From assembly GCF_014204975.1 (NCBI RefSeq), contig NZ_JACHMM010000001.1:496001-560000 (forward strand): DNA of 64,000 nt, written 5' to 3'. Positions 1 to 7,773 of the stretch are shown here, piece by piece (positions within the stretch are counted from its first letter, which is position 1; the number at the start of each line of letters is the position of its first letter). The DNA is from Jiangella mangrovi (lineage in GTDB: Bacteria; Actinomycetota; Actinomycetes; Jiangellales; Jiangellaceae). The translations under genes were made by a program, and so were the position numbers. The notes under the pieces were generated by a model, which saw only the letters and a program-made list of their open reading frames with translations, was not told where the DNA came from and made no database searches.

Positions 1-849
1 GTAGATGGAGTGCAGCAGGGCCTTGACCCAGCCCCACGAGTTCTTCGGTGTCGCTGACATGAGGTTGGCGGCGTAGTGGGTGCGGCAGCGTTGCCAGGCC
101 GCACCCGGCAGAGTCGCCTCGATCGCGGAGGTCAGCCCGCGGTGGGCATCGGACGTGACGAGCTTGACCCCCGTGAGGCCGCGGGCGGTCAGATCTCTGC
201 AGAAGGCGAGCCAGCCGGCGCCGTCCTCGCTGGTGGTCACGTGGATGCCGAGGATCTCGCGGTGCCCGTCGGCGTTCACGCCGGTCGCGACCAGCGCGTG
301 GACTGCGACGACCCGGCCACCCTCGCGGACCTTGAGCACGAGTGCGTCGGCGGCGACGAACGTGAACGGCCCGGCGTCGGCCAGCGAGCGGGTGCGGAAC
401 TGCTCCACGTGCGCGTCGAGGTCCTTGGCCATCTCCGAAACCTGCGACTTCGACAGGGCCGTGATGCCCAACGACTGCACCAGCTTGTCCATCCGCCGGG
501 TGGACACCCCGAGCAGGTAGCAGGTCGCCACCACCGAGGTGAGTGCCCGCTCGGCCCGCTTCCTGCGCTCGAGCAGCCACTCGGGGAAGTAGGACCCCTG
601 ACGCAGCTTGGGCACCGCGACATCGATCGTGCCGGCACGGGTGTCGAAGTCGCGGTGCCGGTAGCCGTTCCGCCGGTTCACCCGCTCCGGGCTGGTCGTG
701 CCGTACTGCGCACCACACACCGCGTCAGCCTCGGCCGACAACAGCGTGTTGATGAACGTCTGCAGCAACTCGCGCAACAGATCCGGGCTGGCCTGGGCCA
801 GCTGTTCCTCGAGCAGGCGGGCAGGGTCGATACTGGTCCTGACGGTCAT
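1..849 (-). CDS. IS256 (Mutator) family transposase, C-terminus beyond window
   Basis: This is a DDE transposase of the IS256 family, reading from the ATG at 849 off the left edge with 283 codons visible and no stop. The first catalytic Asp is at about residue 168 (FVAADAL) and the second at about 234 (LVTSDAHRGL). The family's conserved block WQRCRTHY follows at about 252-259. The catalytic Glu would lie beyond the edge. Family members are usually about 400-420 aa, so roughly a third is missing from view. The visible part has no frameshift or stop, so the copy may be active. It sits beside a non-coding repeat island, which fits a mobile-DNA hot spot. Confidence 0.9.
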   Translation of the reverse strand, partial: MTVRTSIDPARLLEEQLAQASPDLLRELLQTFINTLLSAEADAVCGAQYGTTSPERVNRRNGYRHRDFDTRAGTIDVAVPKLRQGSYFPEWLLERRKRAERALTSVVATCYLLGVSTRRMDKLVQSLGITALSKSQVSEMAKDLDAHVEQFRTRSLADAGPFTFVAADALVLKVREGGRVVAVHALVATGVNADGHREILGIHVTTSEDGAGWLAFCRDLTARGLTGVKLVTSDAHRGLTSAIEATLPGAAWQRCRTHYAANLMSATPKNSWGWVKALLHSIY

Positions 850-970
850 CGTTGGTGTCCTTCTTCGAGTCGGTTGTGAGAGATCACTCGAAGGATCACC
901 CGGTGGCCGTCACCCACATCTACAGCGACACGCTCACCGGGATCGGTACACCACTCTGCCGGACGTCACT
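1..970 (-). mobile_element. IS256-family insertion sequence, partial (cut by left window edge)
   Basis: The element consists of the transposase gene reading leftward out of the window, plus about 120 bp of non-coding end upstream of its start. The stretch near 940-968 (containing GGTACACCACTCTGCCGGAC) looks like the terminal region of actinobacterial IS256/Mutator elements, so I place the outer end near 968-975. The opposite end lies outside the window, so the inverted repeats and the target duplication cannot be confirmed. The boundary is approximate. A repeat island starts immediately to the right. Confidence 0.7.
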
Positions 971-991
971 GGGCCGGGGGATGGGGGTGGG

Positions 992-1047
992 CTCCCCGTC
1001 CCTCTGCTGCCCAGTGTCTTAGCCGCAGCTATCAGGGGGACGGGGAG
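992..1047 (+). repeat. Dispersed hairpin repeat, copy A (short form)
   Basis: The copy begins CTCCCCGTCCC and ends CAGGGGGACGGGGAG, which are mutually complementary. The inner segment carries CTGCTGCCCAGTGTCTTAGC and then jumps directly to CTATCAG, so the middle of the full-length form is absent. After the end comes ACCCTGGGCACGCCTCGCC (1048-1066), shared with copies C (17161-17179) and D (33448-33466, one difference). It resembles a non-autonomous or structured element. Function is unknown. Confidence 0.8.
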
Positions 1048-1097
1048 ACCCTGGGCACGCCTCGCCGTTGGTTTGCGGCCCACCGGACTGTCGTCGA

Positions 1098-1135
1098 GGG
1101 CGAGTTACTACCGCCAGAGCAGTAGTAACTCGCCC
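1098..1135. repeat. Perfect 14-bp inverted repeat
   Basis: GGGCGAGTTACTAC (1098-1111) is exactly complementary to GTAGTAACTCGCCC (1122-1135) across a 10-nt spacer. It lies between copy A and the GACTTCACT hairpin. No U-tract follows, so a classical terminator is not obvious, although a GC-rich actinobacterial terminator remains possible. Confidence 0.8.
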
Positions 1136-1206
1136 ACGGCGTCCGTCAGGAAGGAGTTCTCCTCGCTATAGCGGGGAAAAGTCCCTCCCGACGGCACCAA
1201 CAGCCC

Positions 1207-1314
1207 GACTTCACTACGACCAGCCGACTTCACTTGGCAGAACCGTCTTCTGCGCCCCCACGCGAGGTCAGAAGACGGTTCTCGCTAGTGAAGTCGGCGG
1301 GCGCAAGTGAAGTC
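1207..1314. repeat. GACTTCACT double-arm hairpin, intact copy
   Basis: Two GACTTCACT boxes (1207-1215, 1226-1234; 19 bp apart) face two AGTGAAGTC boxes (1287-1295, 1306-1314; also 19 bp apart). At the centre AACCGTCTTCTG (1241-1252) pairs with CAGAAGACGGTT (1269-1280). The whole forms a nested, nearly symmetrical hairpin of about 108 nt. A second copy with the same spacing is split by insertion sequences at 33666-33693 and 36190-36267. No function is known to me. Confidence 0.85.
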
Positions 1315-1334
1315 GCGGCGCGCCCGTCGCCAGA

Positions 1335-1465
1335 CTCCCCCCGTCCCCCTGATAGCTGCCGAGTTCTTGGCCGCGGGGACCCGGGTCAAGTCCAAGCGCC
1401 CCCAGGGCGCGCAGACTTGAGGCGGGTGCACACGGCTAAGACACTGGGCAGCAGGGGGACGGGGG
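1335..1465 (-). repeat. Dispersed hairpin repeat, copy B (full length, inverted relative to A)
   Basis: The outer arms CTCCCCCCGTCCCCCTG and CAGGGGGACGGGGG pair. The middle arms, around GAGTTCTTGGCCGCG and GCTAAGACACTGGGCAG, pair imperfectly. The apical arms TCAAGTCC and the GACTTGA side, plus GCGCCC/GGGCGC, form the tip. The apical sequence differs from that of copies C and E but still base-pairs. The end lies 36 bp from the stop codon of the leftward marR gene. Confidence 0.85.
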
Positions 1466-1501
1466 CACCCAACCCAACCCCACGCACCACGACAAGGAAC
1501 G

Positions 1502-1957
1502 TCAGGGTTCGATGCGGCGAAGCAGCTCGGCCAGCGTCCGGAGTTCCTGGTCGTCGAAGCGGCCGACCACGTAGTCGTGCACGCCGCGCAGGTGCGTCCC
1601 ACTCGCGTCGCGAAGCCGCTCGAACCCGTTGTCGGTCAGCACCGCGTAGAAGCCGCGCCCGTCGCGCTCGGCCTGGGCCCGTTCGACGAGGCCTTCTTCC
1701 ACCATGCGGTCCACCAGCCTGGTGAGGCCGCTGGGCGAGAGCATGACCCGTTCGGCCAGTTCGCTCATGCGCAACCGGCGGCCGTCGGCCTCGAGGAGTC
1801 GTACCAGGACGTCGTACCAGGCCAGCGGGAGGTCGTGCACGGCGACCAGGTCGGCCTCGAGGCGGCGCAGCACCTGCGACTGGGCGCGGATGAACAGTCG
1901 CCACACCTCGAGCTGCTCAGGTGTGACCCACTGGTCGGTGTCCTTGCTGGCGGTCAT
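1502..1957 (-). CDS. MarR-family transcriptional regulator
   Basis: This 151-residue protein has the usual MarR length and layout. An N-terminal helix for dimerisation is followed by a winged helix-turn-helix (about residues 60-100) containing LRMSELAERVMLSPSGLTR and the wing motif RDGRGFYAVLTDNG. MarR proteins are dimeric repressors that often sense phenolic or oxidative ligands. It is divergent from mrp (start 2037) with 79 bp between them, so it may control itself or mrp, but no operator was identified with confidence. Downstream is the repeat island. The ligand is unknown. Confidence 0.9.
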   Translation of the reverse strand: MTASKDTDQWVTPEQLEVWRLFIRAQSQVLRRLEADLVAVHDLPLAWYDVLVRLLEADGRRLRMSELAERVMLSPSGLTRLVDRMVEEGLVERAQAERDGRGFYAVLTDNGFERLRDASGTHLRGVHDYVVGRFDDQELRTLAELLRRIEP

Positions 1958-2036
1958 GGTGTCCAGATCCTAGACGCCGCCGCCCACGAGACGGTGCAGA
2001 AGCGCGGCGACGCAGCGGCGGACGTAGCATCGACAC

Positions 2037-3185
2037 ATGAGCGCGCTCCCCACCGTCGACGACGTCACCGCGGCCCTGGCCGGGGTCAAGGACCCTGAGA
2101 TCAAGCGGCCCATCACCGAGCTCAACATGGTGAAGTCGGTCGACGTGGCGGCCGACGGCCGTGTCACTGTCGCGGTGTACCTCACGGTCGCGGGCTGCCC
2201 GCTGCGCGACACCATCACCCGCGACGTCACCGCGGCGGTCATGGCGCTGCAGGGCTCCACCAGTGTCGAGGTCGTCCTCGACGTCATGTCGGCCGAGCAG
2301 CGCAAGGAGCTGTCGCAGCAGTTGCGCGGCGGCGCACCCGAGCGCGAGATCCCGTTCACCAAGCCGGGCTCGCTGACCCGCATCTACGCGGTCGCGTCCG
2401 GCAAGGGCGGGGTGGGCAAGTCGTCGGTGACGGCCAATCTCGCCGCCGCCATGGCCGCCGACGGCGTCAACGTCGGCCTGGTCGACGCCGACATCTACGG
2501 CCACTCCATTCCGCGCATGTTCGGCGTCGAGGGCTCGCAGCCGACCGTCGTCGAGCGGATGATCATGCCGGTGCCGGCGCACGGCGTGAAGCTCATCTCG
2601 ACGGAGATGTTCAAGCCCGACCGCGACATCCCGGTGGCGTGGCGCGGCCCCATGCTGCACCGCGCGCTGCAGCAGTTCCTCACCGACGTCTACTGGGGCG
2701 ACCTCGACGTCCTGCTGCTCGACCTGCCGCCCGGCACCGGCGACGTCGCCATCTCGCTGGCGCAGCTGCTGCCGAACGCCGAGATCGTCGTGGTGACGAC
2801 ACCGCAGCTGGCCGCCGCCGAGGTCGCCGAGCGTGCGGGCTCCATCGCCATGCAGACCCACCAGCAGGTCGCCGGCGTCATCGAGAACATGTCGTTCCTC
2901 CCCTGCCCGCACTGCGGCCCCGAGCACCGGCTCGAGATCTTCGGCACGGGCGGCGGGCAACGGGTCGCCGACGGACTGAGCAGGCGGCTCGGCGCGACGG
3001 TGCCGCTACTCGGCGAGATCCCGCTCGACACCCGGCTGCGCGAGGGCGGCGACGCCGGCACCCCGCTGGTCCTCGGTGAGCCCGACGCGCCCGCATCGGA
3101 CACGCTGCGGCAGGTCGCCAGGCGGCTCTCGCACCGCCAGCGCGGCCTGGCCGGCATGTCGCTCAGCCTCTCCCCGGCGGGCTGA
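2037..3185 (+). CDS. mrp: Mrp/NBP35-family iron-sulfur cluster carrier ATPase
   Basis: This 382-residue cytoplasmic P-loop ATPase is of the Mrp/ApbC type, which carries and transfers Fe-S clusters to apoproteins. An N-terminal MIP18/DUF59 domain (about 1-90) includes the VAGCPLRDTI motif. The deviant Walker A SGKGGVGKSS lies at 121-130, the family motif DLPPGTGD near 229-236, and the cluster-binding CPHC at 290-293. Length matches the actinobacterial family. The orthologue in M. tuberculosis is Rv1229c, next to the tatB-htrA-sigE locus. Here about 14 kb of accessory DNA separates them. Confidence 0.95.
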   Translation: MSALPTVDDVTAALAGVKDPEIKRPITELNMVKSVDVAADGRVTVAVYLTVAGCPLRDTITRDVTAAVMALQGSTSVEVVLDVMSAEQRKELSQQLRGGAPEREIPFTKPGSLTRIYAVASGKGGVGKSSVTANLAAAMAADGVNVGLVDADIYGHSIPRMFGVEGSQPTVVERMIMPVPAHGVKLISTEMFKPDRDIPVAWRGPMLHRALQQFLTDVYWGDLDVLLLDLPPGTGDVAISLAQLLPNAEIVVVTTPQLAAAEVAERAGSIAMQTHQQVAGVIENMSFLPCPHCGPEHRLEIFGTGGGQRVADGLSRRLGATVPLLGEIPLDTRLREGGDAGTPLVLGEPDAPASDTLRQVARRLSHRQRGLAGMSLSLSPAG

Positions 3186-3200
3186 TGGCAGGGTCGGCGG

Positions 3201-4073
3201 ATGCGTCGCGTCGCCGTCCTGCTCAGCACCCTGCTCCTCGTCGCCTGTGGTGACGGCGGCAGCGGCGGCTCGGCGACCCCCACGGGCGAGCCGCCGGGCA
3301 CGGCCATCACCGCGGACCTGACCGTCCCGCCGGGCACCGTCCTGCTCGGCACGTCGTTCCCGCATGACGCCGGGACGGAGGCGCTGCTGCTGGTCACGGG
3401 CGATCCGGTCGCGGTGTTCGCCGACCTCGTCGACCAGGTCCGGGCGGCCGGGCTGGACCCGCTGACCTACCACCCGGACGAGGATGCGGCGCCGTCCGCC
3501 TGCCGGGTCGCCGACGTCGCCTATCCCGGCGGCGAGTCGGAGGCGCTGGAGTGTGAGGCGCACGCGTTCGGGCCGAGCGCCTACCGGCTCGACCTGGAGC
3601 TCGTGGTCAGCGAGCACCCGGAGCCGTACCTGTCGTTCGTCCGGATCACCGAGGTGCGGGACAGTCCGTCGTCGCCGCTGCCCGGTCTCGAGGCCGAGGC
3701 GCCGACGCCCGAGGGCGACTCGCCGGTCACTCCGCCGGACTTCCCCGCCGGGCTGCCCGGCCCCGGCGACCGCATCGGCGCGCCGTTCGCCCCGTCCGGT
3801 GAGGAGCACGCGCTGCTCGACGGCTACGAGCTGCTCGCGCCGCCGATGATGTCCACCTGCGCCACCGGCGGGTTCGTCGCCGTCGTCCGTGCCGTCGACG
3901 GCCCGAGCGACGCCGTCGCCGCGTGGGCCGAGCACCTGGGCGAGGAGTCGTTCGCGCAGGTCCCCGAGCCGGAGGTCAACGGGGCGCGGCTCGTGCTCAG
4001 CGGGGCGGGCGCCGGCACTGTGACCGTCACCGGCTCCGGGGACTACGTCCTGCTGGACCGCTGCAACGACTGA
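3201..4073 (+). CDS. Putative lipoprotein, function unknown
   Basis: A 290-residue protein with a clear type II signal peptide: basic start MRR, a short hydrophobic stretch and lipobox LLVAC with the acylated Cys at residue 16, followed by a Gly/Ser-rich linker. The remainder is acidic and Pro-rich and contains no motif I can assign. It starts 15 bp after mrp, so it is probably cotranscribed. It is convergent with the multicopper oxidase gene only 7 bp away, with no obvious hairpin between them. It is probably anchored on the outer face of the membrane. Confidence 0.75.
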   Translation: MRRVAVLLSTLLLVACGDGGSGGSATPTGEPPGTAITADLTVPPGTVLLGTSFPHDAGTEALLLVTGDPVAVFADLVDQVRAAGLDPLTYHPDEDAAPSACRVADVAYPGGESEALECEAHAFGPSAYRLDLELVVSEHPEPYLSFVRITEVRDSPSSPLPGLEAEAPTPEGDSPVTPPDFPAGLPGPGDRIGAPFAPSGEEHALLDGYELLAPPMMSTCATGGFVAVVRAVDGPSDAVAAWAEHLGEESFAQVPEPEVNGARLVLSGAGAGTVTVTGSGDYVLLDRCND

Positions 4074-4080
4074 GCAGCCG

Positions 4081-5586
4081 TCACTCCGGCTCGTTCGACC
4101 CCGGACCGCCGATGCGGAACGGCGCGTAGACCCCCGTGTAGGCCAGGTGCGCGACCAGGCCCTCGGTGGCGTGCGGCAGGTCGTGGCAGTGGTCCAGCCA
4201 GATCCCCGGGTTGTCGGCGACGAACGCGATCTCGTAGGTCTCGTCGCGGCCGACGTCGAGGGAGTCGACGATCCACGGGCTGCCGGTGGCCGGCTCACCG
4301 TCGCGGCTGAGCACGACGGCGTGGTGGCCGTGCAGGTGCATCGGGTGGTTGTCGGCGCCGGAGTTCTCGATCCGCATGCGCACGACGTCGCCGTCGCTCA
4401 CCACGAACATCGGGACGTCGGGGAACATGCTCCCGTTGACCGTCCAGTACATGCCCGGCCGCCCGTCGACCAGCCCGAACCGGCGGCCGATGCGGTACTC
4501 GAACTCGCGGTCGGCGGCGGCCGGGTCGAACCCGAGCGGCGCCGGGGTGCCGTAGTGCAGCAGGTCGACGTCCTCGGCCGGCGCGTCGCCCACGTCGGCC
4601 GGCGCGACGGCGGCACCCGGCGGCGCCACGACCACCGTCGTCCCGCCCAGCTCGACCCGCGCCGCCGTCCCGACGGACGGCGCCTCGAAGCCGAGGTCCA
4701 CCCGGGCCCCGGCCGGCAGTGTCACCGCGGCATCCGTCACCAGCGACGGCTCGTGCACGTCGCGCCCGTCGACCGCCAGCAGCCGGAACGCGACACCGTC
4801 GGCCAGCCACGCACGCTTGACCTCGTTGTCGGTGTTGACCAGCCGGAGCCGTACCGACTCCCCCGGCGCCGCGTCGACCCGCAGCCCGTCGCGCCGCCCG
4901 TTCACCGTCGGCCCGTCGCCGTAGGTGTGCACGGCCGCCACGACGTCGTGGTCCGCCGCCTCCCCCGCGGGCGGCGCGACCACGAGCGTCCCGAACAGGC
5001 CGCCGCGCACCTGGGAGTGCGACACCTGGTGCGAGTGGTACCAGTACGTGCCCGCGTCCTCGGCGACGAACCGGTACGTGTGCGATCCGCCGACGGCGAC
5101 GGCGTCCTGCGTGACCCCGGCGACGCCGTCCTCGGCGTTCGGCACGTCGACCCCGTGCCAGTGCAGCGTCACGCCGTCGGGCACCGACTCGTTGACCAGG
5201 GTGACCTCGACCAGGTCGCCCTGTTCGACGCGCAGCTCCGGCCCGGGCGTCGTGCCGTTCAGCGTGTAGCGGTCGCCGTCACGGGCCGCGACCAGCTCGA
5301 CGGCGACGTCGGCCGGCCGGTCGCCGGGTCCGGTGAGCGAGTCGACGTCCCGGTCGCCGGGCTGCCGCGGTGGCCCGTCCCAGCCGTGCGCCGCGTGGCC
5401 GTCGTGCACCTCGTCGACCGGCCCGCCGCCGAACTCGGCGTGCCCCATGCCCATCACCGAGTAGGTGGCGGGCAGCCGGCTCGACGACCACAGCAGCCCG
5501 ACGGTCACGAGCACCGCCAGCGCCGCCAGCGACGCGATGACCAGCCGGTTGTTCCGGCGCAGCCGGACGTCAGACCCGGACGGCAT
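4081..5586 (-). CDS. Membrane-anchored multicopper oxidase
   Basis: This 501-residue protein has one N-terminal membrane helix (about 14-34) and cupredoxin domains. All four copper-ligand blocks are visible: HWHG (142-145), HSH (184-186), HPMHLHGH (about 414-421) and HCHDLPHATEGL (from 466). The position of the type-1 axial ligand is occupied by Leu. Such enzymes oxidise phenols or metal ions and reduce oxygen to water outside the cell. A His/Met-rich segment after the helix (MGMGHAEF, HDGHAAHG) may bind extra copper. The start overlaps the end of the upstream membrane-protein gene by 17 bp. The substrate is unknown. Confidence 0.9.
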   Translation of the reverse strand: MPSGSDVRLRRNNRLVIASLAALAVLVTVGLLWSSSRLPATYSVMGMGHAEFGGGPVDEVHDGHAAHGWDGPPRQPGDRDVDSLTGPGDRPADVAVELVAARDGDRYTLNGTTPGPELRVEQGDLVEVTLVNESVPDGVTLHWHGVDVPNAEDGVAGVTQDAVAVGGSHTYRFVAEDAGTYWYHSHQVSHSQVRGGLFGTLVVAPPAGEAADHDVVAAVHTYGDGPTVNGRRDGLRVDAAPGESVRLRLVNTDNEVKRAWLADGVAFRLLAVDGRDVHEPSLVTDAAVTLPAGARVDLGFEAPSVGTAARVELGGTTVVVAPPGAAVAPADVGDAPAEDVDLLHYGTPAPLGFDPAAADREFEYRIGRRFGLVDGRPGMYWTVNGSMFPDVPMFVVSDGDVVRMRIENSGADNHPMHLHGHHAVVLSRDGEPATGSPWIVDSLDVGRDETYEIAFVADNPGIWLDHCHDLPHATEGLVAHLAYTGVYAPFRIGGPGSNEPE

Positions 5587-6001
5587 CGGCCGCGGTCGTC
5601 GTGGTCACCCGGGCCGCCCGGGCCGCCGTCAGGGCCAGCCCCAGGATGACGAAGGCGTTGACGCCGTGCAGCAGCCCGACGGCGGGCGCCTCGAACGCGG
5701 CGAAGCCCAGCGTGATCTGCACCGCCACCGCCAGCAGGAGCAGCAGCGCCCACTTCACGCCGCCGCGCACCTTCGCGAAGAACGACACGATCAGCAGCAC
5801 CAGCACGAGCAGCGGGATGACCATCGTCCCGCCGATCCCGTGCAGCATCGGGCCCGCGTTCGGCAGGTCGGAGTCGGACGTGACCACCGCGCCGCCCTCG
5901 ACCTCGTTGATCACCCCGAACGTCCCGAACGCGACCGCCGCGGCCTGGAACACCACCGCCAGCGCGATCAGCCCACTCACCACCCGGTACGTCGCCCGCA
6001 T
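5570..6001 (-). CDS. Small integral membrane protein paired with multicopper oxidase
   Basis: A 143-residue protein with about four hydrophobic segments (near 7-30, 50-72, 80-105 and 112-132) and His residues in HGIGG and LLHGVNAF that could bind haem or metal. It overlaps the multicopper oxidase start, so the two are translationally coupled and probably work together. Homologous small membrane proteins are mostly unnamed. An electron-transfer or anchoring role is inference only. Confidence 0.75.
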   Translation of the reverse strand: MRATYRVVSGLIALAVVFQAAAVAFGTFGVINEVEGGAVVTSDSDLPNAGPMLHGIGGTMVIPLLVLVLLIVSFFAKVRGGVKWALLLLLAVAVQITLGFAAFEAPAVGLLHGVNAFVILGLALTAARAARVTTTTAADAVRV

Positions 6002-6028
6002 GAGCGCCCCCTCTCCTCGCCGACGACG

Positions 6029-6286
6029 CTACGGCGACGGCGGCCGACGGGGCAGGGTGCCAGCCTGCGACTCGGGCGGGGTGCCAGCACCCCCGCGCCA
6101 CTCAGTACGCGTGGGGAAAGGGGTTCTGCCGGACGTGGGTGGCGCAGCTGTTGCCAGGGCGACAGTTCGGCCACCCAACCGGGTGCATCGTGCAACTATC
6201 CCGAGCCCGACCGTCCCGCCCAGCCCGAGCGCCCGCCGGCGCGCGATCAGCCGGCGGCTGTTCCTCACCTCGTCGTTCATCGTCAT
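6029..6286 (-). pseudogene. Tat-signal-bearing gene remnant
   Basis: An ATG at 6286 overlaps the stop of the histidine-kinase gene as ATGA, so translation would be coupled. The first 30 residues (NSRRLIARRR then ALGLGGTVGLGIV) look like a twin-arginine signal peptide of a secreted redox enzyme. After that the sequence becomes low-complexity Arg/Pro/Gly and stops at 85 aa. No mature domain is present, so I read it as the 5' end of a lost secreted gene, with a 42-nt hairpin repeat (6136-6177) lying inside the degenerate part. It could instead be a real short peptide. Confidence 0.45.
6136..6177. repeat. 42-nt two-tier hairpin, copy 1
   Basis: The outer arms TGGGTGGC (6136-6143) and GCCACCCA (6170-6177) are exactly complementary. 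The inner arms CTGTTGCC (6148-6155) and GGCGACAG (6158-6165) pair with one G-T wobble around a 2-nt tip. A second hairpin with the same 8-4-8-2-8-4-8 geometry and related sequence lies at 58157-58198. It falls inside the degenerate Tat-gene remnant. Confidence 0.75.
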
Positions 6287-7773
6287 GAGTCGAGCGTGAC
6301 CGGCCGGCCTCGGTGCGGGCCGTGAGCCGGCTGTGCGTCTCCTGTGTCCAGCGGCAGCCGGACCGTGAACACGGCGCCCGGCCCGGCCCCGACCCCGATC
6401 GTGCCACCGTGCGCGTGCACGATCGCCTCGGCGATGGCCAGGCCGAGCCCCGTCGACCCGCCGGCCCGGTTGCGGGCGGTGTCGGCGCGGCTGAACCGCT
6501 GGAACAGCCGGGGCACCAGCTCGGGCGGCACACCGGGGCCGTCGTCGCGCACCTCGACGACCACCTCGCCGTCCACGACGCGACAGGACGCCCACACCGT
6601 CGTTCCCGCCGGGGTGTGCACGCGCGCGTTGCCGAGCAGGTTCGCCAGCACCTGCCGCAACCGGCCCTCGTCACCACAGACGAGGATCGGCGACGGCGAC
6701 GGGCCGAGGTCCAGCCGCCAGGCGTGGTCCGGCCCCGCGGCATGGGCGTCGGCGACGGCGTCGACGGCGAGCGCCGCGAGGTCGACCGGCGCCCGCTCCA
6801 GGGGCCGGCCCGCGTCGAGGCGGGCGAGCAGCAGCAGGTCGTCGACCAGCCCCGTCATGCGGCCGGCCTCGGCCTCGACCCGGCCGATCGCGTGCGTCGC
6901 CGACGGCGGCACCGTGTCGGGTGAGCGGCGGACCAGCTCGGCGTAGCCGCGGATCGAGGCCAGCGGGGTGCGCAGCTCGTGGCTGGCGTCGGCGACGAAG
7001 CGGCGGACCTGCTGCTCGGACTCGTGCCGCGCCGACAACGCCGTCTCTACGTGGCCGATCATGCGGTTGAACGCCGCGCCCACGCGGCCGACCTCGGTCC
7101 GCTCGGCAGCGAGGACGGGCGGCACCCGCGGGATCGTGTCCACCTCCCCACGGTCCAGCGGGAGCTCGGTGACCTGGCGCGCGGCCTCGGCGACCCGGTC
7201 CAGCGGCCGCAGCGACCGCCGGACCAGCACGGTCGCGGCACCGGCGGCGACGGCGACCCCGGCGGCGGCCAGCCCGGCCTCCAGCCCGACGTACGAGCGC
7301 AGCGTCCCGGCGACGTCCGCGGTGCTCAGGGCCGTCACGACGGAGTCGCCGCTCCCGGCCGGCTGGCACACGGCGTGGAACGTGCCCAGCTCGGGCAGGA
7401 CCGCCGACCGGATCTCGCCGTCGCAGGGCAGCGCCGTCAGCGCCGCCACCTGGGCGTGGTCGAGCGGCTGGAACTCGCCGGCGTCGTCGACGTAGCCGGC
7501 CTGTTCCACCCGGCCGTCGTCGTAGTAGAGCTCGACGGTGCCGGCGGCCTGGCCGGGCACGGCGTGCGGCTCGTCCGGCGCGCCGAACCCGTGGCCACCG
7601 GGGCCGGCCGACCCCTTCGCCCGGTCGGCGGCGGCGAGCAGCTGGGTGTCCAGCTGGTCGTACAGCGACGAGCGCAGCACCAGCGCCGACACCACCGCGA
7701 GCGTCGCCGTCACCGTCAGCACCAGCGCCACGACGGTCAGGACCAGCCGGCGCCGCAGCGGATGCCGGGTCAC
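6283..7773 (-). CDS. Sensor histidine kinase (two-component system)
   Basis: This 496-residue membrane kinase has a first helix at about 9-33, an extracellular sensor region (about 35-160), a second helix (about 163-184) and a HAMP-like linker. The dimerisation/phosphoacceptor helix carries His265 in ASHELRTP. The HATPase domain shows the N-box (LRQVLANLLGNARVHT) and G-boxes (DDGPGVP, TGLGLAIAEAIV). The GTG start overlaps the stop of the response-regulator gene (GTGA), so the pair is coupled. The signal is unknown. The downstream Tat remnant and the nearby multicopper oxidase suggest an envelope or redox cue, but that is inference. Confidence 0.93.
   Translation of the reverse strand: MTRHPLRRRLVLTVVALVLTVTATLAVVSALVLRSSLYDQLDTQLLAAADRAKGSAGPGGHGFGAPDEPHAVPGQAAGTVELYYDDGRVEQAGYVDDAGEFQPLDHAQVAALTALPCDGEIRSAVLPELGTFHAVCQPAGSGDSVVTALSTADVAGTLRSYVGLEAGLAAAGVAVAAGAATVLVRRSLRPLDRVAEAARQVTELPLDRGEVDTIPRVPPVLAAERTEVGRVGAAFNRMIGHVETALSARHESEQQVRRFVADASHELRTPLASIRGYAELVRRSPDTVPPSATHAIGRVEAEAGRMTGLVDDLLLLARLDAGRPLERAPVDLAALAVDAVADAHAAGPDHAWRLDLGPSPSPILVCGDEGRLRQVLANLLGNARVHTPAGTTVWASCRVVDGEVVVEVRDDGPGVPPELVPRLFQRFSRADTARNRAGGSTGLGLAIAEAIVHAHGGTIGVGAGPGAVFTVRLPLDTGDAQPAHGPHRGRPVTLDS

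Larger units (their letters stand above)
850..1501. other. Repeat island with no gene (about 650 bp)
   Basis: No credible coding sequence is present. The interval holds the IS256 end (to about 970), a short copy of a dispersed hairpin repeat (992-1047), a perfect 14-bp hairpin (1098-1135), a double-armed GACTTCACT hairpin (1207-1314) and a full-length copy of the dispersed repeat in the opposite orientation (1335-1465). A CCCAACCCCACG motif near 1475-1487 recurs at about 17318-17330. The island ends 36 bp before the stop codon of the leftward marR gene. The same order of parts recurs at 33390-36449. Confidence 0.85.

Noticed and set aside
992-1465. Integron attC array
   Set aside because: The hairpins lack the RYYYAAC/GTTRRRY core sites, and there is no integrase or promoterless cassette gene.
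5977-6195. 72-codon frame on the minus strand before the membrane protein
   Set aside because: No ribosome site, low-complexity composition, and it competes with the Tat-remnant frame.
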